DNA of 64,000 nt from Lachnospiraceae bacterium. Its GTDB lineage: Bacteria > Bacillota > Clostridia > Lachnospirales > Lachnospiraceae. The notes under the pieces were generated by a model. That model did not search any database. It was not told the origin of the DNA and saw nothing but the letters and a program-made list of their open reading frames with translations. The position numbers and the translations under genes are program-made. The number at the start of each line of letters is the position of its first letter. Position 1 is the first letter of the stretch. Positions 25,804 through 33,555 of this stretch are shown piece by piece. The DNA is taken from NCBI GenBank assembly GCA_023664345.1, contig JAMPFQ010000009.1, forward strand, positions 62,001 through 126,000, in the 5' to 3' direction.

Positions 25804-26867
25804 CGGTTTTACAACTTTTCATGGCGGCGCTGCTGATGGCGGGGATACCTGTTATCGTGGGCAGCCTGTTTTTGCAGAAAACGGACAGGGACATGAGAGG
25901 CCTGGTCTTTCAGTGGGTCAGCGGGCAGGTATTTTTATGGGCCTGTTTTCAGCTGATCTGTGTGCCCATGATTCTGCTGGAGATCGATTATTATATTGTA
26001 GCGGATATCTACAGCGCCGTGCTGGCGCTGGCTGTGCTGGCGGCGGTGATCCGGCTGGCCGGGAACAGAAAGGCGGCTTTTGCCGTGTCGCGGATCAGGG
26101 GAAGTGACAGAAAGAGGGCAGCCGGTCATTATATCTTATGGGCGGTATTCTGGGCGCTGCTGGCATTTCAGCTGGTGCAGGCAGTGCGTATGACTTACGG
26201 GGACGGGGATGATGCTTTCTTCGTGGCGATCACTTCCGTGACCCAGGATGCTCAGACCATGTACCGGAAACTGCCTTATACAGGATGGTCTACGGAACTG
26301 GATGCCAGGCACGGGCTGGCGCCTTTCCCCATCTGGATCACCTACCTGGCGGATGTAGCGGGGATCAGAGCTGTTTCCATGGCTCATGTGGTAGTGCCGG
26401 TGGCGCTGATCGCAATGGCTTACGGCGTTTTCTATCTGCTGGGGAGGATCCTGCTGGAGGAAAAGAAAGACGGACTGCCCCTTTTCCTGATCTTTACGGA
26501 ACTTTTGGTGCTGTTTGGAGATTATTCTTTTTACACGGTGGAAAATTTTATGATCGCCAGGAGCAGGCAGGGCAAGGCGGCGCTGGGCAGCATCGTGATC
26601 CCGGTGATCCTTTTCCTGCTCCTGATCCTCCTCCGGCGGCTCCAGAAAGGGGAAAAAATGCCCCTGAAATATTATGTGCTGCTGGCGGCTGCCAATATCA
26701 CGGGCTGTCTGTGCAGTACTCTGGGAGCCATGCTGTGCTGTATGCTTGTAGGAATCCTGGGGCTGTGGGCGGCTGCTGCCTGGAAACGGTGGAAGATCCT
26801 GATCCCTTTGGCACTCTGCTGCCTGCCTGCCGTGTGCTACGCGGTCATGTATCTGGCACTGGAATAA
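25800..26867 (+). CDS. Multi-pass membrane protein, function unknown
   Basis: A 355-residue protein with about nine hydrophobic helices. The outer-loop motif YGDGDDAFFVAITS near residue 139 is rich in Asp and looks like an active-site loop of GT-C-like enzymes. The start is GTG at 25800 overlapping the previous stop, but AGGAG is only one base upstream of it, so ATG at 25821 is an alternative. The gene lacks the extracellular C-terminal domain of its neighbours; the next gene, in the same frame after a TAA and 30 bases, encodes helices plus such a domain. The two may be halves of one ancestral protein or a natural two-subunit pair. Confidence 0.7.
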   Translation: MTVLQLFMAALLMAGIPVIVGSLFLQKTDRDMRGLVFQWVSGQVFLWACFQLICVPMILLEIDYYIVADIYSAVLALAVLAAVIRLAGNRKAAFAVSRIRGSDRKRAAGHYILWAVFWALLAFQLVQAVRMTYGDGDDAFFVAITSVTQDAQTMYRKLPYTGWSTELDARHGLAPFPIWITYLADVAGIRAVSMAHVVVPVALIAMAYGVFYLLGRILLEEKKDGLPLFLIFTELLVLFGDYSFYTVENFMIARSRQGKAALGSIVIPVILFLLLILLRRLQKGEKMPLKYYVLLAAANITGCLCSTLGAMLCCMLVGILGLWAAAAWKRWKILIPLALCCLPAVCYAVMYLALE

Positions 26868-26897
26868 AAACAGTTGCGGAAAGGCATGGTTATTGAT

Positions 26898-27647
26898 ATG
26901 TGGAATACTGTGGCGAACCTCTTTTGGGAATATATGGGAACCGGGCTGGTAGTGATCTTGTATCTGCTATCGCTGATCTGGCTGTGGGTAAAAGAAGAAA
27001 GAAAATATGTCAGGATCCTGTTCGTGTATGTACCCGTGACCCTGCTGGCGCTCTTTTTTAATCCGCTGTTTGCAAAAGTGGTATACCGTCTGGCCGGGGA
27101 TGAGATCTATTACCGGATCCTGTGGCTGCTTCCCATCACCGTGACGATCGCTTTTGCGGCGGCTTCGGTCTATGGCAGGCTTTCCGATAAAAGCAGGATC
27201 GTGTTTGCGCTGGCCGTTGCCGCGGGGATCGTGATGTCGGGCAGTTATATCTACAACAATCCTCATTTTCAGAAAGCGGAAAATCTGTATCATATGCCGG
27301 ACAGCGTGGTACATATCTGCGATGCCATCGCGGTGCCGGGCCGTGAGGTGCAGGCGGTATTTCCGCTGGAAATGGTACAGTATGTGCGGCAGTATGAACC
27401 TACTGTCTGTATGCCCTATGGACGGGAGGTGACGGTGGAACGCTGGAGCAGCTGGGGGGAACTTCCGGCTGAGATGGAGAAAGAGACGATCGACCTGAGC
27501 CGCCTGGCTCCCCTGACAAAGGAAAGCGGATGCTATTATATCATTTTGTCGGAGGAGAAAGAAGTGATCGGAGATCCTGCCGAATACGGATGGGATGTAT
27601 TCGGCAGAATGGATGGGTATGTGATCTACAGGGATATCGATCTTTAG
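26898..27647 (+). CDS. Membrane protein with extracellular C-terminal domain, possible partner of the previous gene
   Basis: About 249 residues: three or four hydrophobic helices in the first 120 residues and a soluble extracellular domain after that, with CMPYGREVTVERW near residue 170. It is in the same frame as the preceding gene, separated by one TAA and 30 bases. GGAAAGG lies at 26878-26884, 13 bases before this ATG; ATG at 26886 and TTG at 26874 are alternative starts. It ends in a four-base overlap with the convergent SGNH gene. Function is not recognised. Confidence 0.7.
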   Translation: MWNTVANLFWEYMGTGLVVILYLLSLIWLWVKEERKYVRILFVYVPVTLLALFFNPLFAKVVYRLAGDEIYYRILWLLPITVTIAFAAASVYGRLSDKSRIVFALAVAAGIVMSGSYIYNNPHFQKAENLYHMPDSVVHICDAIAVPGREVQAVFPLEMVQYVRQYEPTVCMPYGREVTVERWSSWGELPAEMEKETIDLSRLAPLTKESGCYYIILSEEKEVIGDPAEYGWDVFGRMDGYVIYRDIDL

Positions 27648-28816
27648 TCCGCCGTATTGACATTCCCGTTTTCCAACTGATCCTGATCGTAGTAGTATAG
27701 GGCATATATAAAGCGTTTCATCAGCTCTTCGCGGCCGGAGGCGTTCAGGTGCAGATTGTCGGTCAGATATCTGCGGGCATTGTCTTCCGTGATGGTGCCG
27801 TAAAGATTGTCTACGAACGTAACGCTTCTTCTGGCGCAGGTTTCAAATTCCTTGATAACGTAGGTGGAAAGGACATCCCATCCATATCTGGTGATATCGC
27901 TGCTGATATAGTTCCCGTGTTCGTCAAGCTGATCGGAAAAGGCATAGGGCGGCGACATCACAATGATACGGATATGCGGATGATTATCCTGGAAGAACTC
28001 GATCCCGGCCTCCAGATTGCCGGTAAACTGTTCGATATCGGTGTGGTTCTGGTCGCTGTACATCTGGTGTCCCTGCAGATAATCCGTGGCATCATACATA
28101 ACGACTACCACATCCACCGTGCTGAAATCCAGAGTGGACAGGGTGTCAACCACTTCTTCCGCCTCAGGGGGCGCATCTTCACCCAAGGTCTCCAGTGCAA
28201 CATGATAGCTATGCATTACGGCGTTCCTTGTGGAGGGCGTGGTAAGAAGAGAGAGCCAATAGAAAGTATAAACATCCATGGGCGAATCTTCTCCGCTGAT
28301 GAGAGGGCGCTGTGACGCCAGATAGCTGCCGCTGACGGAGCAGTTGTAAACGGTGGCTCCGGTCATTTCCCTGATCATGTTGACGAGGTTGCCGTCAGAG
28401 TCCCTGTCGTCCGAAAAGGGAGAGTTCCCGAAAGCCACAATGGTAAGCCCGTCCTCATAATCAGTCTCCAGACGGTGCCCGTCGGCGTCCATCAGGGGCA
28501 GGATTCCGTCCAGCGTATCGTCATAGGTTCCCTGCCCGTCCTTGAATATTTCCTCCAGGTCTACGTATGTGCCAAAGTTCCTGATCTTATAAGCGATTCC
28601 GCCTATGAAAGCGATAAAGACAACCAGGAGAACAACATGGATATTTATGCGGGGAAAACGCTTTTTGGGGGCAGGCTGCCCTAAAGTCGGGGAAGCGTTA
28701 TCCTGTTCCTGCTCTTCGCCACCGACCGAAATATCATCGGACAGATCATTGTCCTCCAGATCGATGACATCCAGTTCCGGTATGTTATGTGAATATGCTT
28801 CTTTTTCTTTTTTCAT
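27644..28816 (-). CDS. Membrane-anchored SGNH-like hydrolase with acidic cytoplasmic tail
   Basis: About 390 residues: an acidic N-terminal tail (residues 1-55), one membrane helix (about 58-76) and an extracellular SGNH-like domain. Block I reads VAFGNSPF, so GDS is replaced by GNS while the nucleophile Ser is kept. CSVSGS corresponds to block II, MYDATDY is in the place of GxND, and DNLHLNASG supplies Asp and His at the end. The missing block-III Asn suggests altered catalysis. ATG at 28816 is chosen with CGGAG upstream; TTG at 28837 is less likely. The gene is convergent with the preceding membrane gene and divergent from the GH25 gene. Confidence 0.8.
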   Translation of the reverse strand: MKKEKEAYSHNIPELDVIDLEDNDLSDDISVGGEEQEQDNASPTLGQPAPKKRFPRINIHVVLLVVFIAFIGGIAYKIRNFGTYVDLEEIFKDGQGTYDDTLDGILPLMDADGHRLETDYEDGLTIVAFGNSPFSDDRDSDGNLVNMIREMTGATVYNCSVSGSYLASQRPLISGEDSPMDVYTFYWLSLLTTPSTRNAVMHSYHVALETLGEDAPPEAEEVVDTLSTLDFSTVDVVVVMYDATDYLQGHQMYSDQNHTDIEQFTGNLEAGIEFFQDNHPHIRIIVMSPPYAFSDQLDEHGNYISSDITRYGWDVLSTYVIKEFETCARRSVTFVDNLYGTITEDNARRYLTDNLHLNASGREELMKRFIYALYYYDQDQLENGNVNTAD

Positions 28817-28961
28817 TCTGATCTCCGTTTCGTTCAAAGTGCTGATGCCGCCGCGTTTTCCTGACAGGCTATTGCTATTTTACTATTATGTGGATTAAAA
28901 GTCCACAATATTAAGATAGTTTAAGAAGAATTAAGAATTTATGAAGAAATGTGTTATCTGC

Positions 28962-29007
28962 TTGAAGTAACAGGCAGGCAATGATATAATGTTACAGAAT
29001 TGTTACA
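28962..29007 (+). promoter_or_regulatory. Strong sigma-A promoter with GTTACA direct repeats at the start site
   Basis: TTGAAG (28962-28967) and a perfect TATAAT (28985-28990) are 17 bases apart. Right after the -10, GTTACA occurs at 28991-28996 and 29002-29007, one helical turn apart, over the expected start of transcription. Such direct repeats often bind a response regulator or repressor. They lie 50 bases before the GH25 gene. Confidence 0.65.
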
Positions 29008-29057
29008 CTCAAGATAGTGTGTTCACAGGGGAATGACGAGCAGAAAGGATACAAGAT

Positions 29058-31880
29058 ATGAAGAAATTGTTCAACCATACAAAGAGGCCGACTGAGGACT
29101 GGAAAGGTTATGACGAGAACGATTACGATTGGGATGAGCCGGATGATGGTGGGGAAGAAAGTTATTTTGAGGCAGAAGGATACATAGAAGACGCGGAGGA
29201 TGCATCTTACGAAGAAGCGGGATCCTACGGGGAAGAGGAGGACGCGGGAGAGTTCTCCTACGAGGAAGCGGAGGAAGCGCCTTACGGGGAAGCGGCGTAC
29301 TACGAGGGAGAGGAGGAAGCGGAGGAAGCGCCCTACGAAGAAGCGGCGTACTACGAGGGAGAAGAAGACGCGGGAGAAGCGGTGTATTACGAGGAGGAAG
29401 AAGGCGCGGAGGAAGCGCCTTACGGAGAAGCGGAATACTACGAAGAAACAGAGGACGCGGGAGAGATCTCCTACGAGGAAGAGGCGTATTACGAGGAGGA
29501 AGAAAGCGCGGAGGAAGCGTCTTATGAGGAAGCGGAATCTTACGAGGCAGAGGAGGACGCGGGAGAAGCGCTTTACGAGGAAGCGGAATATTACGGAGAA
29601 GAGGGATATACGGATGGCCCGGAGGAGACCTCTGAGGACGGATTCTTCCGGAAGCTGCTGCACGGCATCACTTCCATGAGCGGTATGGACAAGGTGATCC
29701 TGGGCACCGGCGTAGCGGTACTGGCGCTGGCGGCGGTGACCGGAAGCATGTATATCAGTTCCCGGATCGTAAAAGAACAGGTGGCTGATTTCGTCAGTGT
29801 AGGCAGCCAGCTGGAGGGTATCAGCACCATCGGGGAACAGGGGCTTTTAGCAGTAGCGGATGCGGAACTTGCACGCCTGGCAGCGGCGGAAGCCGTTCAG
29901 GATCAGGAGGTGCAGCCGCCCAAGGACTATCAGGAGGCAGAGTATGGCAGGGAGGTCACGGTGTCATTGAGCCTGACATCCGTGCAGAAAGACCTGAAGA
30001 TCAAGTTTATCAACAAGACAAACGGCAAGCTGATCTCCAATGTGCCGTTTGCCGTGACGGTGACGGGACCTGACGGTAAGAGCGAGGTCTGGTCCGATGA
30101 TGATATGGATGGCATCATCTATAAGTCAGGTATCACGCCCGGCAGTTATACGGTGGTCATGGAACCGTTTTCCAACGATCAGTACAGCAACTATAAGATA
30201 TCCGACAAGCCTCAGAATGTGGAGGTGAAAAAGGATATCGATTATAAAAAAGTGGATGTGGCAAACGAGATCAAGAAAGAATCCGAGGTCAATGTCGCGA
30301 AAGAGGATACCAAACAGAATGTGACGGAAGTGGAATCCGTGCTGCCGGATACGGTAGCATGGGTGGAGAGCCAGGTCATAAGGGCTGCCTATGATGAAGT
30401 GCCAAAGAGCAGCATTCCCAATCCTGACACGCTTGTGGCCGCAAGGAGGATCGGAAGCCTGATCAGGGTGTCGCAAGATTCGGGATCAGTGGATCCCGCG
30501 ACGCCGACGGATCCCACGCCATCGACGGATCCCACGACACCGACAGAACCTGCAGCATCGACGGACCCTACGACGCCGACAGAACCCCCGGCATCGACGG
30601 AGCCCACGACGCCGACGGATCCACCGGCCCCGACGGATTCCCCGATTCCGACAGATACCCCGACGCCGACGCCTACCCCGATGCCTTCTGTATCGCCCAC
30701 GGCATCCCCGACCGCTGTACCCACGGCATCCCCGACTCCTACGCCCACGCCATTGGGAATGAAGTTGGATAAATCGACAGTAACAGTGCTTGCCACTGCC
30801 ACAGCCACAGTGAAAGCCACACTGTCCGGCCATACGGCTGCTTCCCCTGCGGTGTCAGCCGAATCATCGGATACCAATGTGGCTACGGTCTCCGCATCGG
30901 GCGATACGGTCACGGTTACCGGAGTCAAGGCAGGCAGCGCGACCATCACGGTGACTTACACGGAGAATGGCAAGACGGCCACAGCGCAGTTTAAGGTTGA
31001 AGTAAAAAGTCATCCGAAGGACGATACCGGCACAAAGCTGAGAGACAACAGCGGAAACCAGCTGTATGTGCAGGACGGGGACAGATACAGAGAGGCTGTT
31101 TACGCGGACTATTACACGGCGGAACATTTCTTCAAAAAAGTAGCGGATGAAAAATATACCGGATGGCAGACCATAGGAGGCAATGTCTACTATTATACCG
31201 CTAACGGCGACAGAGTCACCGGGGAGCAGGTGATCCAGGGCGCGAAATATAATTTTGCCAGTGACGGCTCTCTGGTGAAAGGCTCCGGAAATATGGGGAT
31301 CGATGTGTCCAAGTGGAACGGAAATATCGACTGGGCGGCGGTCAGCAATTCCGGCGTTTCCTATGTGATCATCCGATGCGGATACAGAGGCTCCACCCAG
31401 GGCAAGCTGATCGAGGATCCCAAATTCCTCGCCAATATCCAGGGTGCGACGGCTGCAGGCCTGAAAGTCGGAGTGTATTTCTTTACCCAGGCGGTGAACG
31501 AGGTTGAGGCTGTGGAAGAGGCATCCATGGTACTGGAGCAGATCAGGGGATACAAGATATCTTATCCTGTATTCCTGGATGTGGAGCCCAGCGGCGGGCG
31601 TGCGGATTCCATCGACACTGCCACCAGGACAGCTGTCTGCAAAGCGTTCTGTGAGACCATACAGCGGGGAGGTTATACAGCCGGGATCTATGCCAATAAG
31701 ACATGGCTCACGAGCAAGATAAACGCCAGCGAACTGAGCGCATACAAGATCTGGCTGGCTCAGTACGCGGCGGCGCCTACTTACACGGGAAGATACGATC
31801 TGTGGCAATACCGTTCTACCGGAAGCGTCAACGGCATCAGCGGAAATGTGGATATGAACCTGAGTTATCTGGGGTATTAA
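29058..31880 (+). CDS. Large multi-domain GH25 lysozyme with acidic repeat tail
   Basis: A 940-residue type II membrane protein. Domains in order: a very acidic cytoplasmic tail with imperfect Glu/Tyr repeats such as EEAEYYE (about residues 20-195); a membrane helix (about 213-232); a prealbumin/SpaA-like module (about 290-385); a Pro-Thr linker of DPTTPTEP units (about 477-566); a Big2-like Ig module (about 570-650); a cell-wall-binding repeat like those of choline-binding proteins (about 690-740); and a GH25 muramidase domain (about 745-940). The GH25 active site is visible: GIDVSKWNG near 747 and FLDVEP near 840. It should cut peptidoglycan outside the cell. AAAGGA precedes the ATG, after a strong promoter. 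Confidence 0.9.
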   Translation: MKKLFNHTKRPTEDWKGYDENDYDWDEPDDGGEESYFEAEGYIEDAEDASYEEAGSYGEEEDAGEFSYEEAEEAPYGEAAYYEGEEEAEEAPYEEAAYYEGEEDAGEAVYYEEEEGAEEAPYGEAEYYEETEDAGEISYEEEAYYEEEESAEEASYEEAESYEAEEDAGEALYEEAEYYGEEGYTDGPEETSEDGFFRKLLHGITSMSGMDKVILGTGVAVLALAAVTGSMYISSRIVKEQVADFVSVGSQLEGISTIGEQGLLAVADAELARLAAAEAVQDQEVQPPKDYQEAEYGREVTVSLSLTSVQKDLKIKFINKTNGKLISNVPFAVTVTGPDGKSEVWSDDDMDGIIYKSGITPGSYTVVMEPFSNDQYSNYKISDKPQNVEVKKDIDYKKVDVANEIKKESEVNVAKEDTKQNVTEVESVLPDTVAWVESQVIRAAYDEVPKSSIPNPDTLVAARRIGSLIRVSQDSGSVDPATPTDPTPSTDPTTPTEPAASTDPTTPTEPPASTEPTTPTDPPAPTDSPIPTDTPTPTPTPMPSVSPTASPTAVPTASPTPTPTPLGMKLDKSTVTVLATATATVKATLSGHTAASPAVSAESSDTNVATVSASGDTVTVTGVKAGSATITVTYTENGKTATAQFKVEVKSHPKDDTGTKLRDNSGNQLYVQDGDRYREAVYADYYTAEHFFKKVADEKYTGWQTIGGNVYYYTANGDRVTGEQVIQGAKYNFASDGSLVKGSGNMGIDVSKWNGNIDWAAVSNSGVSYVIIRCGYRGSTQGKLIEDPKFLANIQGATAAGLKVGVYFFTQAVNEVEAVEEASMVLEQIRGYKISYPVFLDVEPSGGRADSIDTATRTAVCKAFCETIQRGGYTAGIYANKTWLTSKINASELSAYKIWLAQYAAAPTYTGRYDLWQYRSTGSVNGISGNVDMNLSYLGY

Positions 31881-31927
31881 AAAATAGATAGCCATAATGT
31901 GTGGAAGTATGGTAAAATGTCCGCAAA

Positions 31928-32043
31928 GGGCAGAGTCAAGTGCCCGAAGAAGCAGCTGCCGTGCTTGCACGAGCAGATGATTATTCGGGGATTTGACGAG
32001 CGAAGCGAACCCTGAAAACCGCTGGTTTTCAGGGTCTCTGCCC
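31928..32043 (+). ncRNA. Possible structured RNA element upstream of rmlB (candidate)
   Basis: GGGCAGAG (31928-31935) can pair with CTCTGCCC (32036-32043), enclosing two further stems: CTGC-CGTGC with GCACG-A-GCAG (31956-31976) and a perfect 12-bp stem ACCCTGAAAACC / GGTTTTCAGGGT (32009-32035) with the loop GCT. A TATGGTAAAAT sequence at 31908-31918, an extended -10 form, would start a transcript right at the outer stem. It resembles a multi-branched leader or small RNA. No known riboswitch is recognised, so this is a candidate only. Confidence 0.35.
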
Positions 32044-32060
32044 TGTGACTTGCAGAAACA

Positions 32061-32096
32061 TGGTATAATGTTGACACAGAAGGGCATTGTGTCAAC
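32061..32096 (+). promoter_or_regulatory. Extended -10 promoter with operator-like inverted repeat before rmlB
   Basis: TGGTATAAT at 32061-32069 is an extended -10 element without a clear -35. GTTGACACA (32070-32078) and TGTGTCAAC (32088-32096) form a perfect 9-bp inverted repeat over the expected start site, fitting a repressor operator or a 5' UTR hairpin. A further hairpin GTGCGC-CGAA-GCGCAC follows at 32110-32125. Confidence 0.5.
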
Positions 32097-32139
32097 TTCT
32101 GGATTGAGTGTGCGCCGAAGCGCACGGAAGGGAAACAAT

Positions 32140-33222
32140 ATGAGAACTTATCTGGTGACCGGCGGAGCGGGTTTTATCGGTTCCAACTATATCCATTATA
32201 TGTTCCGCAAGTATGGGGACGAGATCCGTATCATCAATGTGGATGCCCTGACTTATGCGGGCAATCTGGAAAACCTGAAAGATATTGAAAACAGGCCGAA
32301 TTATACGTTTGTAAAAGCGGATATCTGCGATAAGGAAGCGATCGCCCGGATCTTTGGGGAGAACGATATCGACAGGGTGGTGCATTTCGCAGCCGAGAGC
32401 CATGTGGACAGAAGCATCCGTAACCCGGAAGTCTTCGTACAGACCAACGTGCTGGGCACCGCGGTGATGCTGAACTGCGCGAAAGCGGCATGGGAGCAGC
32501 CGGACGGAAGCTATCCGGAGGGGAAGAAGTTCCTCCATGTGTCCACGGACGAGGTATACGGTTCCCTGCCTGACGACGACAACGCGTTCTTCTATGAGAC
32601 CACCCCTTATGATCCCCACAGTCCTTATTCGGCCAGCAAGGCCGGTTCGGACATGCTGGTAAAGGCGTATATGGACACCTACCATTTTCCGGCGAATATT
32701 ACGAACTGTTCCAACAATTACGGCCCCTATCAGTTCCCGGAGAAGCTGATCCCCCTGATCATAAACAATGCTCTTCAGGGCAAGAAGCTGCCGGTCTACG
32801 GGGACGGGAAGAATGTCCGCGACTGGCTTTTCGTGGAAGACCACGCGAAAGCGATCGATATGGTGCAGGAACAGGGAAAGTTGTTTGAGACTTACAACAT
32901 CGGCGGGCACAATGAGAAACAGAATATAGAGATCATCCATATCATCCTGGAGACCCTGCAGGAGATGCTGTCTGAGGAGGATCCCAGAAAGGCGCTGGTG
33001 ACAGAGGATCTGATCACCTATGTGGAGGATCGGAAAGGTCATGACCGCAGGTACGCCATAGCGCCCGACAAGATCAAAAGGGAGATCGGCTGGGAACCTG
33101 AGACCATGTTCAGGGAGGGGATCAAAAAGACCATTGCCTGGTTCTTTGAACATGAGGAATGGATGAAAAATGTGACCAGCGGAGACTATCAGAAGTATTA
33201 TCAGGATATGTATGAAAAGTAA
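32140..33222 (+). CDS. rmlB: dTDP-glucose 4,6-dehydratase
   Basis: A 360-residue short-chain dehydrogenase/reductase. TGGAGFIG (residues 7-14) binds NAD, FAAESHVDRSI is the RmlB signature, STDEVYG (135-141) holds the catalytic Thr, Asp and Glu, and YSASK (163-167) holds Tyr and Lys. It converts dTDP-glucose to dTDP-4-keto-6-deoxyglucose, the shared precursor of rhamnose (through RmlC and RmlD) and of the WecE amino sugar. ATG at 32140 follows GGAAGGGAAA and matches the family N-terminus. It has its own regulated-looking promoter. rmlA follows after a 333-bp gap filled by a tandem repeat. Confidence 0.96.
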   Translation: MRTYLVTGGAGFIGSNYIHYMFRKYGDEIRIINVDALTYAGNLENLKDIENRPNYTFVKADICDKEAIARIFGENDIDRVVHFAAESHVDRSIRNPEVFVQTNVLGTAVMLNCAKAAWEQPDGSYPEGKKFLHVSTDEVYGSLPDDDNAFFYETTPYDPHSPYSASKAGSDMLVKAYMDTYHFPANITNCSNNYGPYQFPEKLIPLIINNALQGKKLPVYGDGKNVRDWLFVEDHAKAIDMVQEQGKLFETYNIGGHNEKQNIEIIHIILETLQEMLSEEDPRKALVTEDLITYVEDRKGHDRRYAIAPDKIKREIGWEPETMFREGIKKTIAWFFEHEEWMKNVTSGDYQKYYQDMYEK

Positions 33223-33236
33223 AACGGAACCGGATC

Positions 33237-33264
33237 AATGGGAACGATGCACGTCGTTCCCATT
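33237..33264 (+). promoter_or_regulatory. 11-bp stem-loop after rmlB
   Basis: AATGGGAACGA (33237-33247) pairs perfectly with TCGTTCCCATT (33254-33264) around TGCACG. It starts 15 bases after the rmlB stop. No T-run follows, so it may protect or process the RNA rather than end transcription. Confidence 0.5.
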
Positions 33265-33290
33265 CGGCGTGTCTTTCGCGGGGTATGCGT

Positions 33291-33531
33291 GGGGGCGTAG
33301 AAGAGAAGAGACGGAACTGGAGAACAGTCTCGGAACGGAAACGCCCGAAAGAAATTCTCAGCTGCGTCCTTTGCAGATGAAATTTCTTTCAGAGTGGGGG
33401 CGTAGAAGAGAAGAGACGGAACTGGAGAACAGTCTCGGAACGGAAACGCCCGAAAGAAATTCTCAGCTGCGTCCTTTGCAGATGAAATTTCTTTCAGAGT
33501 GGGGGCGTAGAAGAGAAGAGACGGAACTGGA
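33291..33531. repeat. Perfect 105-bp tandem repeat, 2.3 copies, between rmlB and rmlA
   Basis: The unit starts with GGGGGCGTAGAAGAGAAGAG at 33291, again at 33396 and a third time at 33501, where it stops after about 31 bases. The two full copies look identical. Each contains a stem GAAAGAAATT / AATTTCTTTC with an inner CTGC/GCAG pair, close to the core of the dispersed repeats (AGAAATTCT / AATTTCT and CCTTTGC). As 105 is a multiple of three, a 107-codon open frame runs through, but it looks accidental. This and the hairpin at 33237 fill the 333-bp gap, where no gene is supported. Confidence 0.9.
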
Positions 33532-33555
33532 ATAGAAACAGGAGGTTTATATCTT

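Noticed and set aside
29200..29679. Basic Arg/Lys-rich open frame in another frame of the acidic repeat
   Set aside because: It is a shadow of the repetitive Glu/Tyr codons of the GH25 gene; the true frame continues into recognisable domains.
30389..30949. Gly/Val-rich minus-strand open frame
   Set aside because: It is the complement of the Pro-Thr linker and Ig module of the GH25 gene and has no ribosome site.
31881..32139. Coding extension of rmlB back to 31993
   Set aside because: The extra 49 residues do not resemble the RmlB start and would cover the -10 element and hairpins; the family start MRTYLVTGG is at 32140.
33291..33531. CRISPR array
   Set aside because: The repeats are long (105 bp), directly adjacent and have no variable spacers; no cas gene is near.
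33212..33535. A 107-codon open frame with 35-residue repeats between rmlB and rmlA
   Set aside because: It is open only because the 105-bp tandem unit is a multiple of three; the start overlaps the rmlB end, there is no good ribosome site, and the repeat contains RNA hairpins.
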